Position numbers and translations under genes: made by a program. Shown here in pieces: positions 1 to 9,400 of a DNA stretch of 14,664 nt. Position 1 is the first letter of the stretch; each line of letters opens with the position of its first letter. Source of the stretch: Thalassiosira profunda (lineage: Eukaryota; Bacillariophyta; Thalassiosirophyceae; Thalassiosirales; Thalassiosiraceae); contig JALLAP010000290.1 in assembly GCA_036939355.1 (NCBI GenBank), positions 1 to 14,664 on the forward strand. Direction: 5' to 3'. The notes below the pieces were generated by a model. The model was not told the DNA's origin. It was given only the letters and a program-made list of their open reading frames with translations, and did no database searches.

Positions 1-761
1 CCGCCAGCAGCTTCTGCAGCACCGAGGCCGAGATTTTCATCATGTCCCTCCCCGAAGATTCGGAGATCTCGCTGAGGGCGGCCACGCCGTTGGCTACCAC
101 TGAGGGGTTGGAGTCCGAGATGAGGTCGTGCAGAGTCTCGATGAAGCCCCGCTCCTGGACGAGGTCGGGGGCAATGTCGTAGAGCTTGGCCACGCACACG
201 GCAGCCGTCTTGCGGACATACTGCAGATGCGAAGGATCCGTGCACGAGGGGTTAGAGAGGGCAATTGCATCAATAACTCATGTGCACAAACACATGCACC
301 ATAAATCAACACAGCCCAAAACTCACCGGATCCTCGTCCCGCAGCGCCCTCCCCAGGGGATCGCACAGGTACTCCGTGATGCGATCGACCCGGATGCACC
401 CCATGGTCCGCACGGCCAGCGCCCGAATCAAAGGATTGGGATCGTTGGCGTCCTTCACGAACGTGTTCACCGCCAACAACGTCAGCTCGGGCTGGCTCTT
501 TGCGTAATTTATCAGATACAGGTACACCAACTTCTTCAGCTCGATGTTCCCCGTCTGCACGCAATTCAGCACGTCCGTGAACAATCCGGAAACGTCCTTC
601 CCCACGGTCATGGAGGCGATGACCTTCTTGACCGCGTCGACCTTGACGGTGCGGTCGGTGGAGTGGAGCTCGAGGCGGAGCTCGTGCATCTCCCCCTTCT
701 TCTGGGTGGTGAAGAAGCGGGAGTCGGACCCGCCGGCGGCGGCGCCGTCCTTGGGGGCCAT
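1..761 (-). CDS. AP-1/AP-2 complex subunit beta (beta-adaptin), 5' part, cut by the window edge
   Basis: Large beta subunit of a clathrin adaptor complex, which acts at the trans-Golgi/endosome (AP-1) or plasma membrane (AP-2) in vesicle formation. The ATG is at 761-759. Exon 1 runs 761-327 (145 codons) and exon 2 runs 220 to the left edge, joined in phase 0 across a 106-bp intron (221-326; gtgagt donor, ctgcag acceptor). The spliced product reads ...[18 protein letters not shown], and that join falls inside a family hallmark. Other family motifs seen: FFTTQKKGE near residue 16, [48 protein letters not shown] and [12 protein letters not shown], all belonging to the N-terminal adaptin helical solenoid. 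About 218 residues of an expected ~900 are present. The first dozen residues ([13 protein letters not shown]) are a lineage-specific lead-in. AP-1 and AP-2 cannot be separated here; many protists use one shared beta. The family assignment is very secure. Confidence 0.96.
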
Positions 762-1259
762 GGCGATGGGGGTGTTGGGGGTGGCCGGTAGGGGGGGGCG
801 GGGGTGTAGGGGGCTCTCGGCCTTGTCGGCGTCGGGCGTTGGGGCGCGGGGCGGGTTAGGTTTGGGGGCACCTCTAGAGGTTGAGGACGCGGCAGTAAAC
901 TACACCCTAGGGAGTTACTTCGGTTGGTGGGTATGTGGAAATAACCCCTCGGGAAAACAGATGTTGAGAAATTCGTGGGCATTTAAAAATATCAGCTCTG
1001 CCCTGTGGAGCGCTGGAGCGCCCAGCGCCCACCTGCCACGAAGTCGGAGCCACCCCTCGCCTCCGCATGTGGCCCTCCCTCGCATCGCCGTAGCCGCGGA
1101 TTGGCTCTCCTACGCGACAGCGAGGCCGGCCGCGCGGGCACAAAAGCGGTCAACTCATCACGCACACTCTACATCGACACATCACACACATCTCACGCTC
1201 ACGCATCCCCGACGAAACGCACACATCAAGAAGAAAATAATTGTATTGGGTCGAGGCGG
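762..1259. promoter_or_regulatory. Divergent intergenic region between beta-adaptin and the ankyrin gene
   Basis: About 500 bp separating two divergently transcribed start codons, so it must hold both promoters. Visible elements are a G-run cluster at 768-813 close to the beta-adaptin start, a perfect 10-bp palindrome CCTCTAGAGG at 871-880, an AT-rich TATA-like string ATTTAAAAATATC at 981-993, and a C/A-rich leader (about 1150-1235) just before the ankyrin ATG. Open frames crossing this region are not convincing as genes; the one in frame with the ankyrin protein contains no ATG before 1260. Core promoter positions are inference. Confidence 0.45.
768..813 (+). other. G-run cluster, potential G-quadruplex
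   Basis: Five runs of at least five G (768-772, 777-781, 791-798, 800-804, 809-813) with loops of 1-9 nt fit the classical G-quadruplex pattern. It lies 7-52 bp upstream of the beta-adaptin start codon. The G-rich strand is the template strand of that gene, so the mRNA leader would instead be C-rich. Folding is inferred from pattern only. Confidence 0.55.
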
Positions 1260-2327
1260 ATGGACGAAATGATGGAGCAGATCGACGCCATCATGCATAG
1301 AATGTCCGACGTAGCCATGGCATTCTACAAAATGATCGATCTATGTCCATTCCTCGCCTCGGAAAGAGCCCAATACGACGATGCTGCCGTCCTCGCCCTC
1401 TTGCAGCAATACCCGGGCGCGGCTTTCTTTCATCGACTGTGGCGGTGTGGGATAGGCTCAGCCCGTCCGCTGGCAGTGGTGGTTGCCCTGGGAGGATCTC
1501 TAGAGGTGGTGAAGTTGATGGTGCGAGAAAGTCCGGAAGCTCTCGAGGAGAAGCTGAGTGGGAAGAGAAACGTGTTGCATTATGCAATTGCTGAAGGGGC
1601 CGGCGTCGACGTTATTCGATACCTCATATCGCAACACCCACCACTGGTGAAGGAAATGGACACTTTCGATGCAATTCCTCTCCATCTGGCTGCCAGCTAC
1701 CCATCATCTTCTGCCTCTGTGCTGACGCACCTTTTGCATGTTCACCCAAAGGGTGCAAGGGCTCTGGATTATCGATACCTGACCCCGTTGCACCGTGCCT
1801 GCAAATCGCGCGCGTCGTTAGAGAAGGTTCTAGCATTGGCGGAAATATATCCTGACGCACTGTTTCTAAAAGATGGAGGGAGAAACACCCCGCTGGGATG
1901 GGCCGAAAAGGTCGACCACAGTTTGAGCGATGCAGTGCCGGAGGTGGTGCAGATCTTGGAGATGACGGAGGACGTGTTGCGGCTGGGTACTGATGAGGGC
2001 ATAGGTGAAGAAGCCCGCAGAACATTCGGCGAGCGAGCTATTCAAGTGCTTGGCCATTTCAGATCCATCCGCTGGATGGGGGGGATACGCCTGGCGTTTG
2101 CTCGCAATTGCAACCTTGCGTCCTTGGTGGATGCCCCGATGCCCGAGCTCCTCGCGCTTCTCGGCAGCGCAGACAGTGCTAGAGATTGCAGTGGAGTCAA
2201 CGTAAATGAGGAATGGAAAGAGGCAGAGCAATCCTCACGCAGGCTGAGACTGGAGAGCGTTTTTTCGGTGCTGGTCCAATGTCCCGATTTGGTAGGTGGT
2301 GCGGTACCAGAAGCAGCAGCCAGATGA
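1260..2327 (+). CDS. Ankyrin-repeat protein, single exon, 355 aa
   Basis: Probable protein-protein interaction scaffold; partner and cellular role unknown. The ATG at 1260 is the first in-frame ATG (the frame is open upstream to about 1005 but has no ATG), and the TGA is at 2325-2327. After a helical lead (residues 1-65) come roughly four degenerate ankyrin units: about 69-100 (RPLAVVVALGGSLEVVKLMV), 103-135 (NVLHYAIAEGAGVDVIRYLI), 138-170 (IPLHLAASYPSSSASVLTHL) and 173-232 (TPLHRACKSRASLEKVLALA, then YPDALFLKDGGRNTPL). The TPLH-type turns and the 'YPDAL' helix end are diagnostic. Residues 235-355 are helical and unassigned. No signal peptide or membrane segment is seen. It ends 129 bp before the next gene on the same strand, so promoter and 3' end must share a small space. 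The repeat call is firm; function cannot be inferred. Confidence 0.85.
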   Translation: MDEMMEQIDAIMHRMSDVAMAFYKMIDLCPFLASERAQYDDAAVLALLQQYPGAAFFHRLWRCGIGSARPLAVVVALGGSLEVVKLMVRESPEALEEKLSGKRNVLHYAIAEGAGVDVIRYLISQHPPLVKEMDTFDAIPLHLAASYPSSSASVLTHLLHVHPKGARALDYRYLTPLHRACKSRASLEKVLALAEIYPDALFLKDGGRNTPLGWAEKVDHSLSDAVPEVVQILEMTEDVLRLGTDEGIGEEARRTFGERAIQVLGHFRSIRWMGGIRLAFARNCNLASLVDAPMPELLALLGSADSARDCSGVNVNEEWKEAEQSSRRLRLESVFSVLVQCPDLVGGAVPEAAAR

Positions 2328-2456
2328 GCAAACGGTGAATATGAAGTTGGAGTGAATTGAAGTTGGATTTCAGTTCAAATTTGGGGCGCTTCGAAATTTC
2401 GAACTAAATTTTTGAGGGGGGCTGGCCTTTCCCTGTTCTCTGCTACCCTCCCAACG
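2328..2456 (+). promoter_or_regulatory. Short intergenic spacer with a 14-bp palindrome, probable promoter of the CCDC146-like gene
   Basis: Only 129 bp separate the ankyrin stop from the next start. At 2390-2403 lies a perfect palindrome TTCGAAATTTCGAA, 53 bp before the ATG. It overlaps a larger imperfect inverted repeat whose left arm is AGTTCAAATTT (about 2372-2382) and whose right arm is AAATTTCGAACT (about 2395-2406). Such symmetry would suit a dimeric factor, but no known site is recognised. Confidence 0.35.
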
Positions 2457-5172
2457 ATGGGCCAGGTCACGGAGGAAATGAGGCGAAATGTGGAGGAGAT
2501 GATGGAGCAGCTGCAGGAGTACGAGGCGAGGCTGAGGAAGCAGGAGAAGGCGACAATCGCAAAGATTGACGCGGAGCGCGCACTCGCCGAGAAAGCAAAC
2601 CACCGTCGCGACTTCTACGCGAAGATGGAGGAGAATATGGAGCGCGGTCACGAAGAGGCGACGGCCAATCTTGACGCTGCCGAGAAGGCCCAGGCACTGG
2701 TTGAGCAGAAGGTGGCCGAGTTGGAAGCGTCTAGGGCGGAATTGCAGGTCAACCTTGCCGAGGTGGACGCCAAAAACAAAGAGCTAGTTGCGCCCGAGCT
2801 CGAGCGATTGGAGACGTTGCTGCAAGCATCCAAAGACGAGATTGCAGTCTCTGCTCGCGCCCTATCGGACGACAGGCAGCGGTTGGAAGAGTTGACCATC
2901 TTGCAGCAGACGATTGGCGAAGAGGAGAAGGCCCTACAGCATACCATAACACAGAAGGAGGGCGCTCTCGCTGACCTTCTGGCAAAGCCGGCCGCAATTA
3001 CAGATTCGACCGAGGATGTCCGACGACAGACTGAAGCCCTTCAGAGTGACCTTGATGATATAGAGCGGCACAAGGCAGAGGTCGAGCAGGAGATCAAAAC
3101 ACAACAACAGCGCAGGTCGGCAATTGACGAGCAAAAGACAGCCGAGGTGGAGAAGCTGCAAAGCGAAGAGCGAGCTCTCGAGGAGCGGCGCTTGCGCGTG
3201 GAAGGTTGCAAGGCCGAGCTTGCCAACGAAAAGGTGCGGCAGCATTCATTGGCATCGCAAAGAGTGGAGATTGAATTGTACACCAAAAAGGCACGCGACG
3301 AAATACGGCACACCGCAAACGTCCTCACGGCCGAGAACCGCCAAATCAAGCTGCAAAAGACGGCCCTTGCCAAGAAGCAAGCGCAGATCCCGCAAATGAA
3401 AGCCAAGCGTGACGAGCTGCAATCGAAACAGCGCGATCTCGGCCAGACGATATCGCTGATTGAGGCGGAGAAGAAAGCTCTTGAAGAGACCCTCGCAGCT
3501 CTCAAGTACAAGGTGGAGGCCAGTCTAATGGCGTTTTGCGACGAGCAGTACGTGGCGGAGGACGCGCTTGAGAGGTTGGACTCAACGATGAAGTCGGTGG
3601 CCGAGAAGGAGTGCGAGATTGAGGAGATGCGGTCAGAGGAAAAGAAGAGCAGCACCCTTTTGAGCTTGATGAAGGAGAAGCGCGCTCTCACTCGACGCAA
3701 GATCGAACAGGCGGCGCAGATGAGGAAAGATCTAGAGATGGCCGTCGCGGTGCAAGAGGTTCAACAACAGGATCTTCGGAAACAGATCAGGGATACTGAA
3801 AGCAGGGCGGCAGACTTTGCCACTCTCCATCAGATGGTGGCGAGCGAGAAGGGTGAGTGCACTAGGTTGATCGAGGAGACGAATAAGGCGTTGGGCGCGC
3901 TTCGAGTGCGTACAGAAGAGTACCAATGCGAGCTGAGGGCTAAATCGGAAGAGAGGGAAGTGAAGATGGAAACTCTATCTCGAGAGATTGCAGCGAGTCG
4001 GGTGGCGCAGCACGCCAGGGCAACCAAACGGACGGCGAAGAGTCAGAGCTGGTCGGAGTACCGTCAGGCTCTTGAGACCGTGGAGAGGCAGGAGGCAAAC
4101 GTCCAAAAGCTGAAATCTACGTTGAGCAGCTCAAGAAAGGTAGCTGAGGCAACGGCATCGCAAGTGAAACAGATGGACGATCTGAAGCTTTCACTGGCCG
4201 GTCAACTTCGCGAGCGGAAGGCCCAAATCACGGCACTTTATGTTACCGCAAATAATTTTCGCGACGGAGCGACCATCGGCGAGCTATCCATTCAGCGCAC
4301 AGAGCAGCAGCTTCATACTGTGGGTCTGAAGAACAAGGACATTCAGCGGAGTCTCACCCTCCTCGAGCGCGAGCTGCAAAGTGAAGCGAACATCGAACAA
4401 CAGATAAATGAGGCCAAGAGGAAGCTGGAGGCGCAGGTTTTGGAGAGTGAGCGCCTAATCGTAGAGCTGGAGTGCCCAAGTCGGGTAATATTTGCGCAGG
4501 GCGCCGGCCCAACTGCCGAGGAGCTGGCGGCCAAGCTTTCGATACTGGAGCGCCTCGTGCAACAAAAGAAGGAGGCATTGCTGGATGGCGAGATAACCTC
4601 GAAGGAGCTTTCGCTCCGTGTGAGGCAGCAAGAGGAGGCAAATCAGAACTGGAAGGATTCAACGGCGTCACTATTGCAGGAGACCAACGAGTACCGTGCG
4701 CGCATTATGGACCTAGAGCGTCGTCGCACGGCTCAGATGAGCGAGCTGCAATTGTACGACCAACTCATTGTCAACGGCAAAGCGAAAATGGCCGAGCTCC
4801 GGCACGATATTTCCCTCAGAGAGCAGTTGGCTGTCGCTGCCAAACTGGAGGGCGAGAAACTGGCGAACAGCAACGATGCCCTACCTTCTGGCGATTCCAC
4901 AACTCCTCCTCTACCTACCCGGCGGCTCAGTTGCGAGCGTCCAACGGCTTACCTGCCCGATGACGACGCCGACGACCTGACGCTCAAGGTGCCGCGACCA
5001 GTAAGTCAGGGTTCGATTGTTGGCATTATTTGGCTCATTGCCTGTGATATGTACAATCCTCTCACCAATTTTATCTCTGCAGTACGGAGGAATGGCGCCA
5101 TTTCGGGCGGTGAAACCCGGGGCCTCGATGCGACACGTCAAAAAGCCCACCAAATTGGATCCATTGCTGTAA
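2457..5172 (+). CDS. CCDC146/MBO2-like coiled-coil protein (ciliary/centriolar), 877 aa
   Basis: Long coiled-coil protein of the CCDC146 family; the Chlamydomonas member MBO2 is needed for the normal flagellar waveform, and the animal protein sits at centrioles and sperm-tail microtubules. The ATG at 2457 (MGQVTEEMRR) is the first in frame. Exon 1 is 2457-5000 (848 codons) and exon 2 is 5083-5172, joined in phase 0 over an 82-bp intron (gtaagt ... ctctgcag). Residues 1 to ~810 are almost unbroken Glu/Lys/Arg/Gln-rich heptads. The diagnostic part is the tail: ERPTAYLPDDD before the splice, then PRP|YGGMAPFRAVKPGASMRHVKKP after it. From memory this fits the conserved C-terminal signature of CCDC146 proteins (R-P-N/T-A-Y-I/L-P, P-Y-G-x-x-A-P-F, MRH-I/V-RKP). 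The splice is supported because it creates that motif. Length is close to the roughly 950 aa of the human protein. Unspliced reading would run on to 5237 with an unrelated tail. Implies a flagellated stage. Confidence 0.8.
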
Positions 5173-5389
5173 ACAGCCGGCTATTGCAGTTGAGAGGCCT
5201 CGTCGTTGGGCTCCAGCCGGAATTGAGAGAGAGGTAATAAGGTTATCAATTTCATTTCAACTGTCATTTTTGTCCTTTTTTCTTTGTCCAACGAGCTGGC
5301 GAGGTCTCTTTTGTACTCTTTGGTGGAGAGGGCGGCGGCGCCCAACTCGGCGGAGCCCCAAGTTTCGCACAACCCTCCTAGCTAGTGCA

Positions 5390-5428
5390 ATGAAGGATGC
5401 CGCGAAGCCCGATACGTTCACCAGATAG
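5390..5428 (+). other. Upstream ORF overlapping the kinase start codon
   Basis: An ATG at 5390-5392 precedes the kinase ATG (5397) by 7 nt in another frame. It encodes 12 codons and stops with TAG at 5426-5428, inside the kinase coding region. If the transcript starts upstream of 5390, scanning ribosomes meet this ATG first, which would damp kinase translation. Transcript start and use of the uORF are inferred. Confidence 0.45.
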
Positions 5429-6393
5429 AAAGCGGGTGGGCGATTACGAGCTTTGCGAAGTGCTCGGCGCCGGGTCGTTTGCCACCGTCCGTCGGGCGCG
5501 GCATGTCAAAACGGGGCGCGAATACGCCGTCAAGTCCCTGGACAAGCAACAAATCGAGAAACAGCGCATGGGGAAGCAGTTGAAGCGGGAAATAGCCATC
5601 CTTAGACTAATAGAGCATCCGAGAGTCGTCCGCTTCTACGAAGTCTTGGCCTCGAAGACTAAGATCTATCTAGTCCTGGAGCTTGTCGAGGGAGGCGAAT
5701 TGTTCGATCTGCTCGTGAAGGAGAAGGGCTTCGGCGAAGACAAGGCGCGCTTCTTCTTCCGCCAGTTGGTTGAGGGTGTTGAGTGTTGCCACGAGAAAGG
5801 AATATGCCACAGGGACCTCAAGGTATGTAGATGCACTCCACCTGCCGCTTTTGTGGTGCCAATCTGACACTCTTCCTTCTCTCTCGCAGCCAGAGAATCT
5901 GCTGCTGGACTCGGCAAATCAGTTGAAGATATCTGACTTCGGCTTATCGGCGCTTCACAGCAATTGTTCGGAGGCGACGCTGACTGCCTCCAAAATGATG
6001 CACACCAGTGAGTTCACTGCCTGATTCATGCGTAAGGTTGCCAATTTGGTGCTCATCAGCATCATCTTCTGCCACTTGATAGCTTGCGGTTCGCCAAATT
6101 ACGTGAGTCCGGAGGTCTTGGCCGGAGAGGGATACGACGGCCGCAGTGCGGATGTCTGGAGCATAGGCGTCATCTTGTTCGTAATGACAACTGGGCGCTT
6201 GCCGTTCCAAGAGCCCACGTTTGACACTTTGTTCGCCAAGATCAAGGAGGCCCACTTCACATATCCTCGGGGAGTCAGCGCATCGTTCAAAGACCTGGTC
6301 TCAAAGATCCTAGTGCCAAATCCCCGGGAGAGGCTTCAACTCTCGGACATCACGGCGCACGAATGGTACACCCAAGGCCAAAGCTTAGGCTAA
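5397..6393 (+). CDS. CAMK-like Ser/Thr protein kinase (CIPK/SnRK/AMPK-type catalytic domain only), 284 aa
   Basis: Protein Ser/Thr kinase. Exons 5397-5822, 5890-6007 and 6083-6393; introns 5823-5889 (67 bp, gtatgt...cgcag) and 6008-6082 (75 bp, gtgagt...gatag, phase 1, splitting T182). An in-frame TGA at 5391-5393 fixes ATG 5397 as the first possible start. All catalytic elements are present: glycine loop GAGSFATV (24-31), AVK lysine K46, alpha-C glutamate E65, HRD (138-140) with K142 and N145, DFG (158-160), then TTCGSPNYVSPEV (181-193) with the usual APE replaced by SPE, and ADVWSIGVIL. The T-loop pattern HTTCGSPNYV resembles CBL-interacting (SnRK3) and AMPK/SnRK kinases. The protein stops about 20 residues after the domain (AHEWYTQGQSLG), so the CIPK regulatory NAF/FISL tail and any UBA or KA1 domain are absent. 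T181/T182 are candidate activation-loop phosphosites. Substrates unknown. An upstream ORF overlaps the start, and the 3' end abuts a convergent gene. Confidence 0.92.
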
Positions 6394-6407
6394 CAAATAG
6401 AAGCAAA

Positions 6408-9400
6408 TCATGCAAGCCACTCTTCGGCCTGGTCTTCCGTTGGCTTTGGCAGCCGCCGTTGTCGAAACTTCTGCTTCAGCCGATCTTTCTTTGCTGACCC
6501 TTCGACATCTCCATCGAAGGTGCTCTCCAGAAACGATTTCGCCTCCCATTTGTCAAATGAAGTCTTCGCCCGCGTTCCATTCAGGTAGGCCATTCTGTGC
6601 TCGCTAGCCATCAGCTGACTCTTGGTTTCCATGTCAGCCAGCTTTTCTCTCAGACTGTCAATCTCGCGTTGTTTGTCTGATTTGATCTGTTCTGCCTCTT
6701 GCTTTGCCAAGAGCGCCTCCCTGACTGCGACCTCGGCCGACAGTTCTGCCTTTCTCGCCCTTTCGGCCAGTTTCGTCTTCTCCTCGCGGCTTTCCTGGCT
6801 TGCGTAGGAGCCGTCATCTCCTTCTGACTCAATCGATGAGGACTCTTCTTCTCCTGTTTCTATAGAGACGAGGAGAGATTCGATCGTGTTGACCAATTGC
6901 TCCATCCGACTTCGGACCAGTGCAAAGGCCTTATCAGCCAGAACTAGCTTGATGGAAAGCGTCTTGACCTCGACGGTCGCATACCGATAGAGCTGCTCCG
7001 CTTCTGCGACGATGTTCTCGTCGCCGTCCATGTCTATTTCCTCCTGCATCAGTTCCTCTGCTTCGATTTGGCGCATCATGGCCGCCCTCAGCTCTCTCCG
7101 GAGTTGCTGTGAATGCGACATGAGAGATGAGTGTCAGAGGGGCGACGCCACGCAAATCTTTCCAAAGCTGATGAATACTCACAGTGCAGTTGTCGCTCGT
7201 CATCTTGAGGAGGATGCTCTGACAATCGCCGATGGTGAACATTTCAAAGCCCTTCATCGTTCCGGCTCCGAGCGATTGGCAGCGCATGAGCATGAAGTCT
7301 GTGTCATCGAGCCACTTCACCTCCTCTTGCCAGTACTGAGGCCCGCGGTTGTAAAAGGGCTTCCCAGGACGTCGCAGGCGATGGATCGGCCTCAGGACAA
7401 AGTGCGTCTTGGAGGATCGACGCGTGAGCAAGTGCGCTGTGATGACGTCCTTTGGGGTGGCGCCGTCCCGCCACGCCTTGCTCACGATGACAGCGTCGCG
7501 AACGCGGGCGGCCGCCTGGAAATACGACGTTGTGACAATATCGTCGACGATGTTTGTGCCGCCTCGTCTCTCCAGGCCACGATCGATGTCAGTCTCCATG
7601 ATGCGACTCCTCATCTCAAAGAGAGCAAAGGCCTTCTTTGTATCTACGAGGTTCTCAAAGTCGTGCAACATTGTTTCCTCGGAGCTGCTGATTTCCATTT
7701 CGTTGGTGCATATCTTCCGGAAGGTCCTCACCATTTGCCTCACCATTTCTGGGTCGACAGCGTACATGGAAAGGTCGGGCAGACTCTCAAAGTCGCCCTC
7801 TCCCAGTTCGTCCATGCCATCGAGCTGGTGCGAAAAGGCGCCCGCAGAGCCTCTAGACACGGCCGAGATATTGAGCGATGGATCCGCCAAGGCGGTATCT
7901 GCATTTGGAGCCTGTCCTCTGTGGCTCGTCGTAAAGGGATTGAATTGGGTTGAATACGGCATGTTCTCTGCTTCGAATTGCGAGAACCCTTCCTCCATGA
8001 ATTGATTTGCGTCCTTCTTCCAAGGCATTCCACGTTGCTGAGAGGCACCATCGGCATTGACGTTGAGAATGTCCTTTTCCATTGGCCCAAAGGGTTCCGC
8101 CTGCACTCCATCAAATACGTCGGACCCCGAATCAATGTTGGACGATGAGACCAACGAAGCAGGGCGGTCGCCGCCGACGTGGTTTCTCGTAGCATTGGCG
8201 GCAGCAGGAAGAGCCAGCCCCATTTTGCCGTGCTGCCTACGAGTATCAGTAGAGTAAACGCCAGTCGCCAACGATGTGCCGGCTTCTGATTCCAAGTCGT
8301 CCATAAGATTTGGCACGTCCTGAGTCTTGTCCATAAAGCCTCGATATCCCCGGAACTGCATTGCCCCCCCAGGCCTCGGTTGGGCACTGTGGGCGTCTTT
8401 CCGCCGCAACGCCTCTTCCGATAAAGTTGGTTGGCCGACATGTTGTTGCTGATGCACTCGTTGTCGTGCGTATGAATGATTGCTGCGTTGGTTGCGAGTG
8501 GCGTTGGAGTTGTCAAAATCCACCTCGCCGCTGTAAACCTTTGGAGAGGGGAGGGGGCGTCCCCAGGCGCGGATGCGTTCTTGGCTCCCGCTCAAGTCGA
8601 TGCGCTGAAGCTTTTCCTCTTCAACTCGCAGTGAAGTGTTGGGAGATTCGGTGAAGGACCGCGGCCCTCTTCCTGCGTTGCTGCCCATCGATTGGTTCAG
8701 TGAATGTCTCGAACTGTTGGCGAGTCCCAAGGCTGCCTCGAGCTGCACATCAGCGGCTGTCCTTGTTTCCGAAATATTCGCCAGCGATTCTCCACGGCCT
8801 TCCCTCCATCGGTCGAAGCGCCTCTCATACGCCACGTCCAAGTCTACAGGGCCTAGATTCCTCTCGTCAACGCGATTCCTCTCGACTCCGCGGCTGCGTT
8901 GGCCGGCGCTGTAACAGCTGTCCAAATCGATTGGACCGTTCTTCGCGGCAATATTGTCCGCGTGACTCTGGTCCCCAAAGTCTGTGTAGTCGTCGCCCGC
9001 ATCATCTCCCTTCAGCCAGTCCTCCAGCTCGGCCGCCCCCGCCACTGCCGAGGCGCCCCCACCAAAACTGGGTGCCCCTTCGACGAATTGTTGCTTTCCC
9101 TTATTGCTGCCGCGATAGTTTTGCATGGGGTATGCCTGATCGCTCGGCTGGGAATGCGGCCTGCCGCCCGCTCCCGTCCTGCTCCGCCTCTGGGGCGACG
9201 AAAGGCTCTCGCCTTCGCTCTCGCTGTAACTGGGTTCCATTTCATACGTCCTCCCCCGCCTGTCGACGGTTCCCGGCCATCCGGTGGGATTGTACGAGGA
9301 AGAATCTCCAGAATAGCCTGTGACGCTGGATTGGGCGTTCGATCTCGAAGGGGATATTGCGGGGTGGCTGTGAGATTCCCTCGTCTGGGATGCGGACGGA

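Noticed and set aside
544..1272. A 242-codon plus-strand frame across the beta-adaptin start and the intergenic region
   Set aside because: It is antisense to secure adaptin coding sequence and then runs through G-run and C/A-rich DNA with no domain-like content.
3041..3700. A 219-codon minus-strand frame rich in Ser, Arg and Phe inside the CCDC146-like gene
   Set aside because: This is the usual antisense mirror of a Glu/Lys/Gln coiled coil; no motif and no independent support.
2412..5237. Unspliced 941-codon version of the coiled-coil gene
   Set aside because: Its start at 2412 is TTG, not ATG, and its end skips a clean gtaagt...ctctgcag intron whose removal restores the conserved C-terminal signature.
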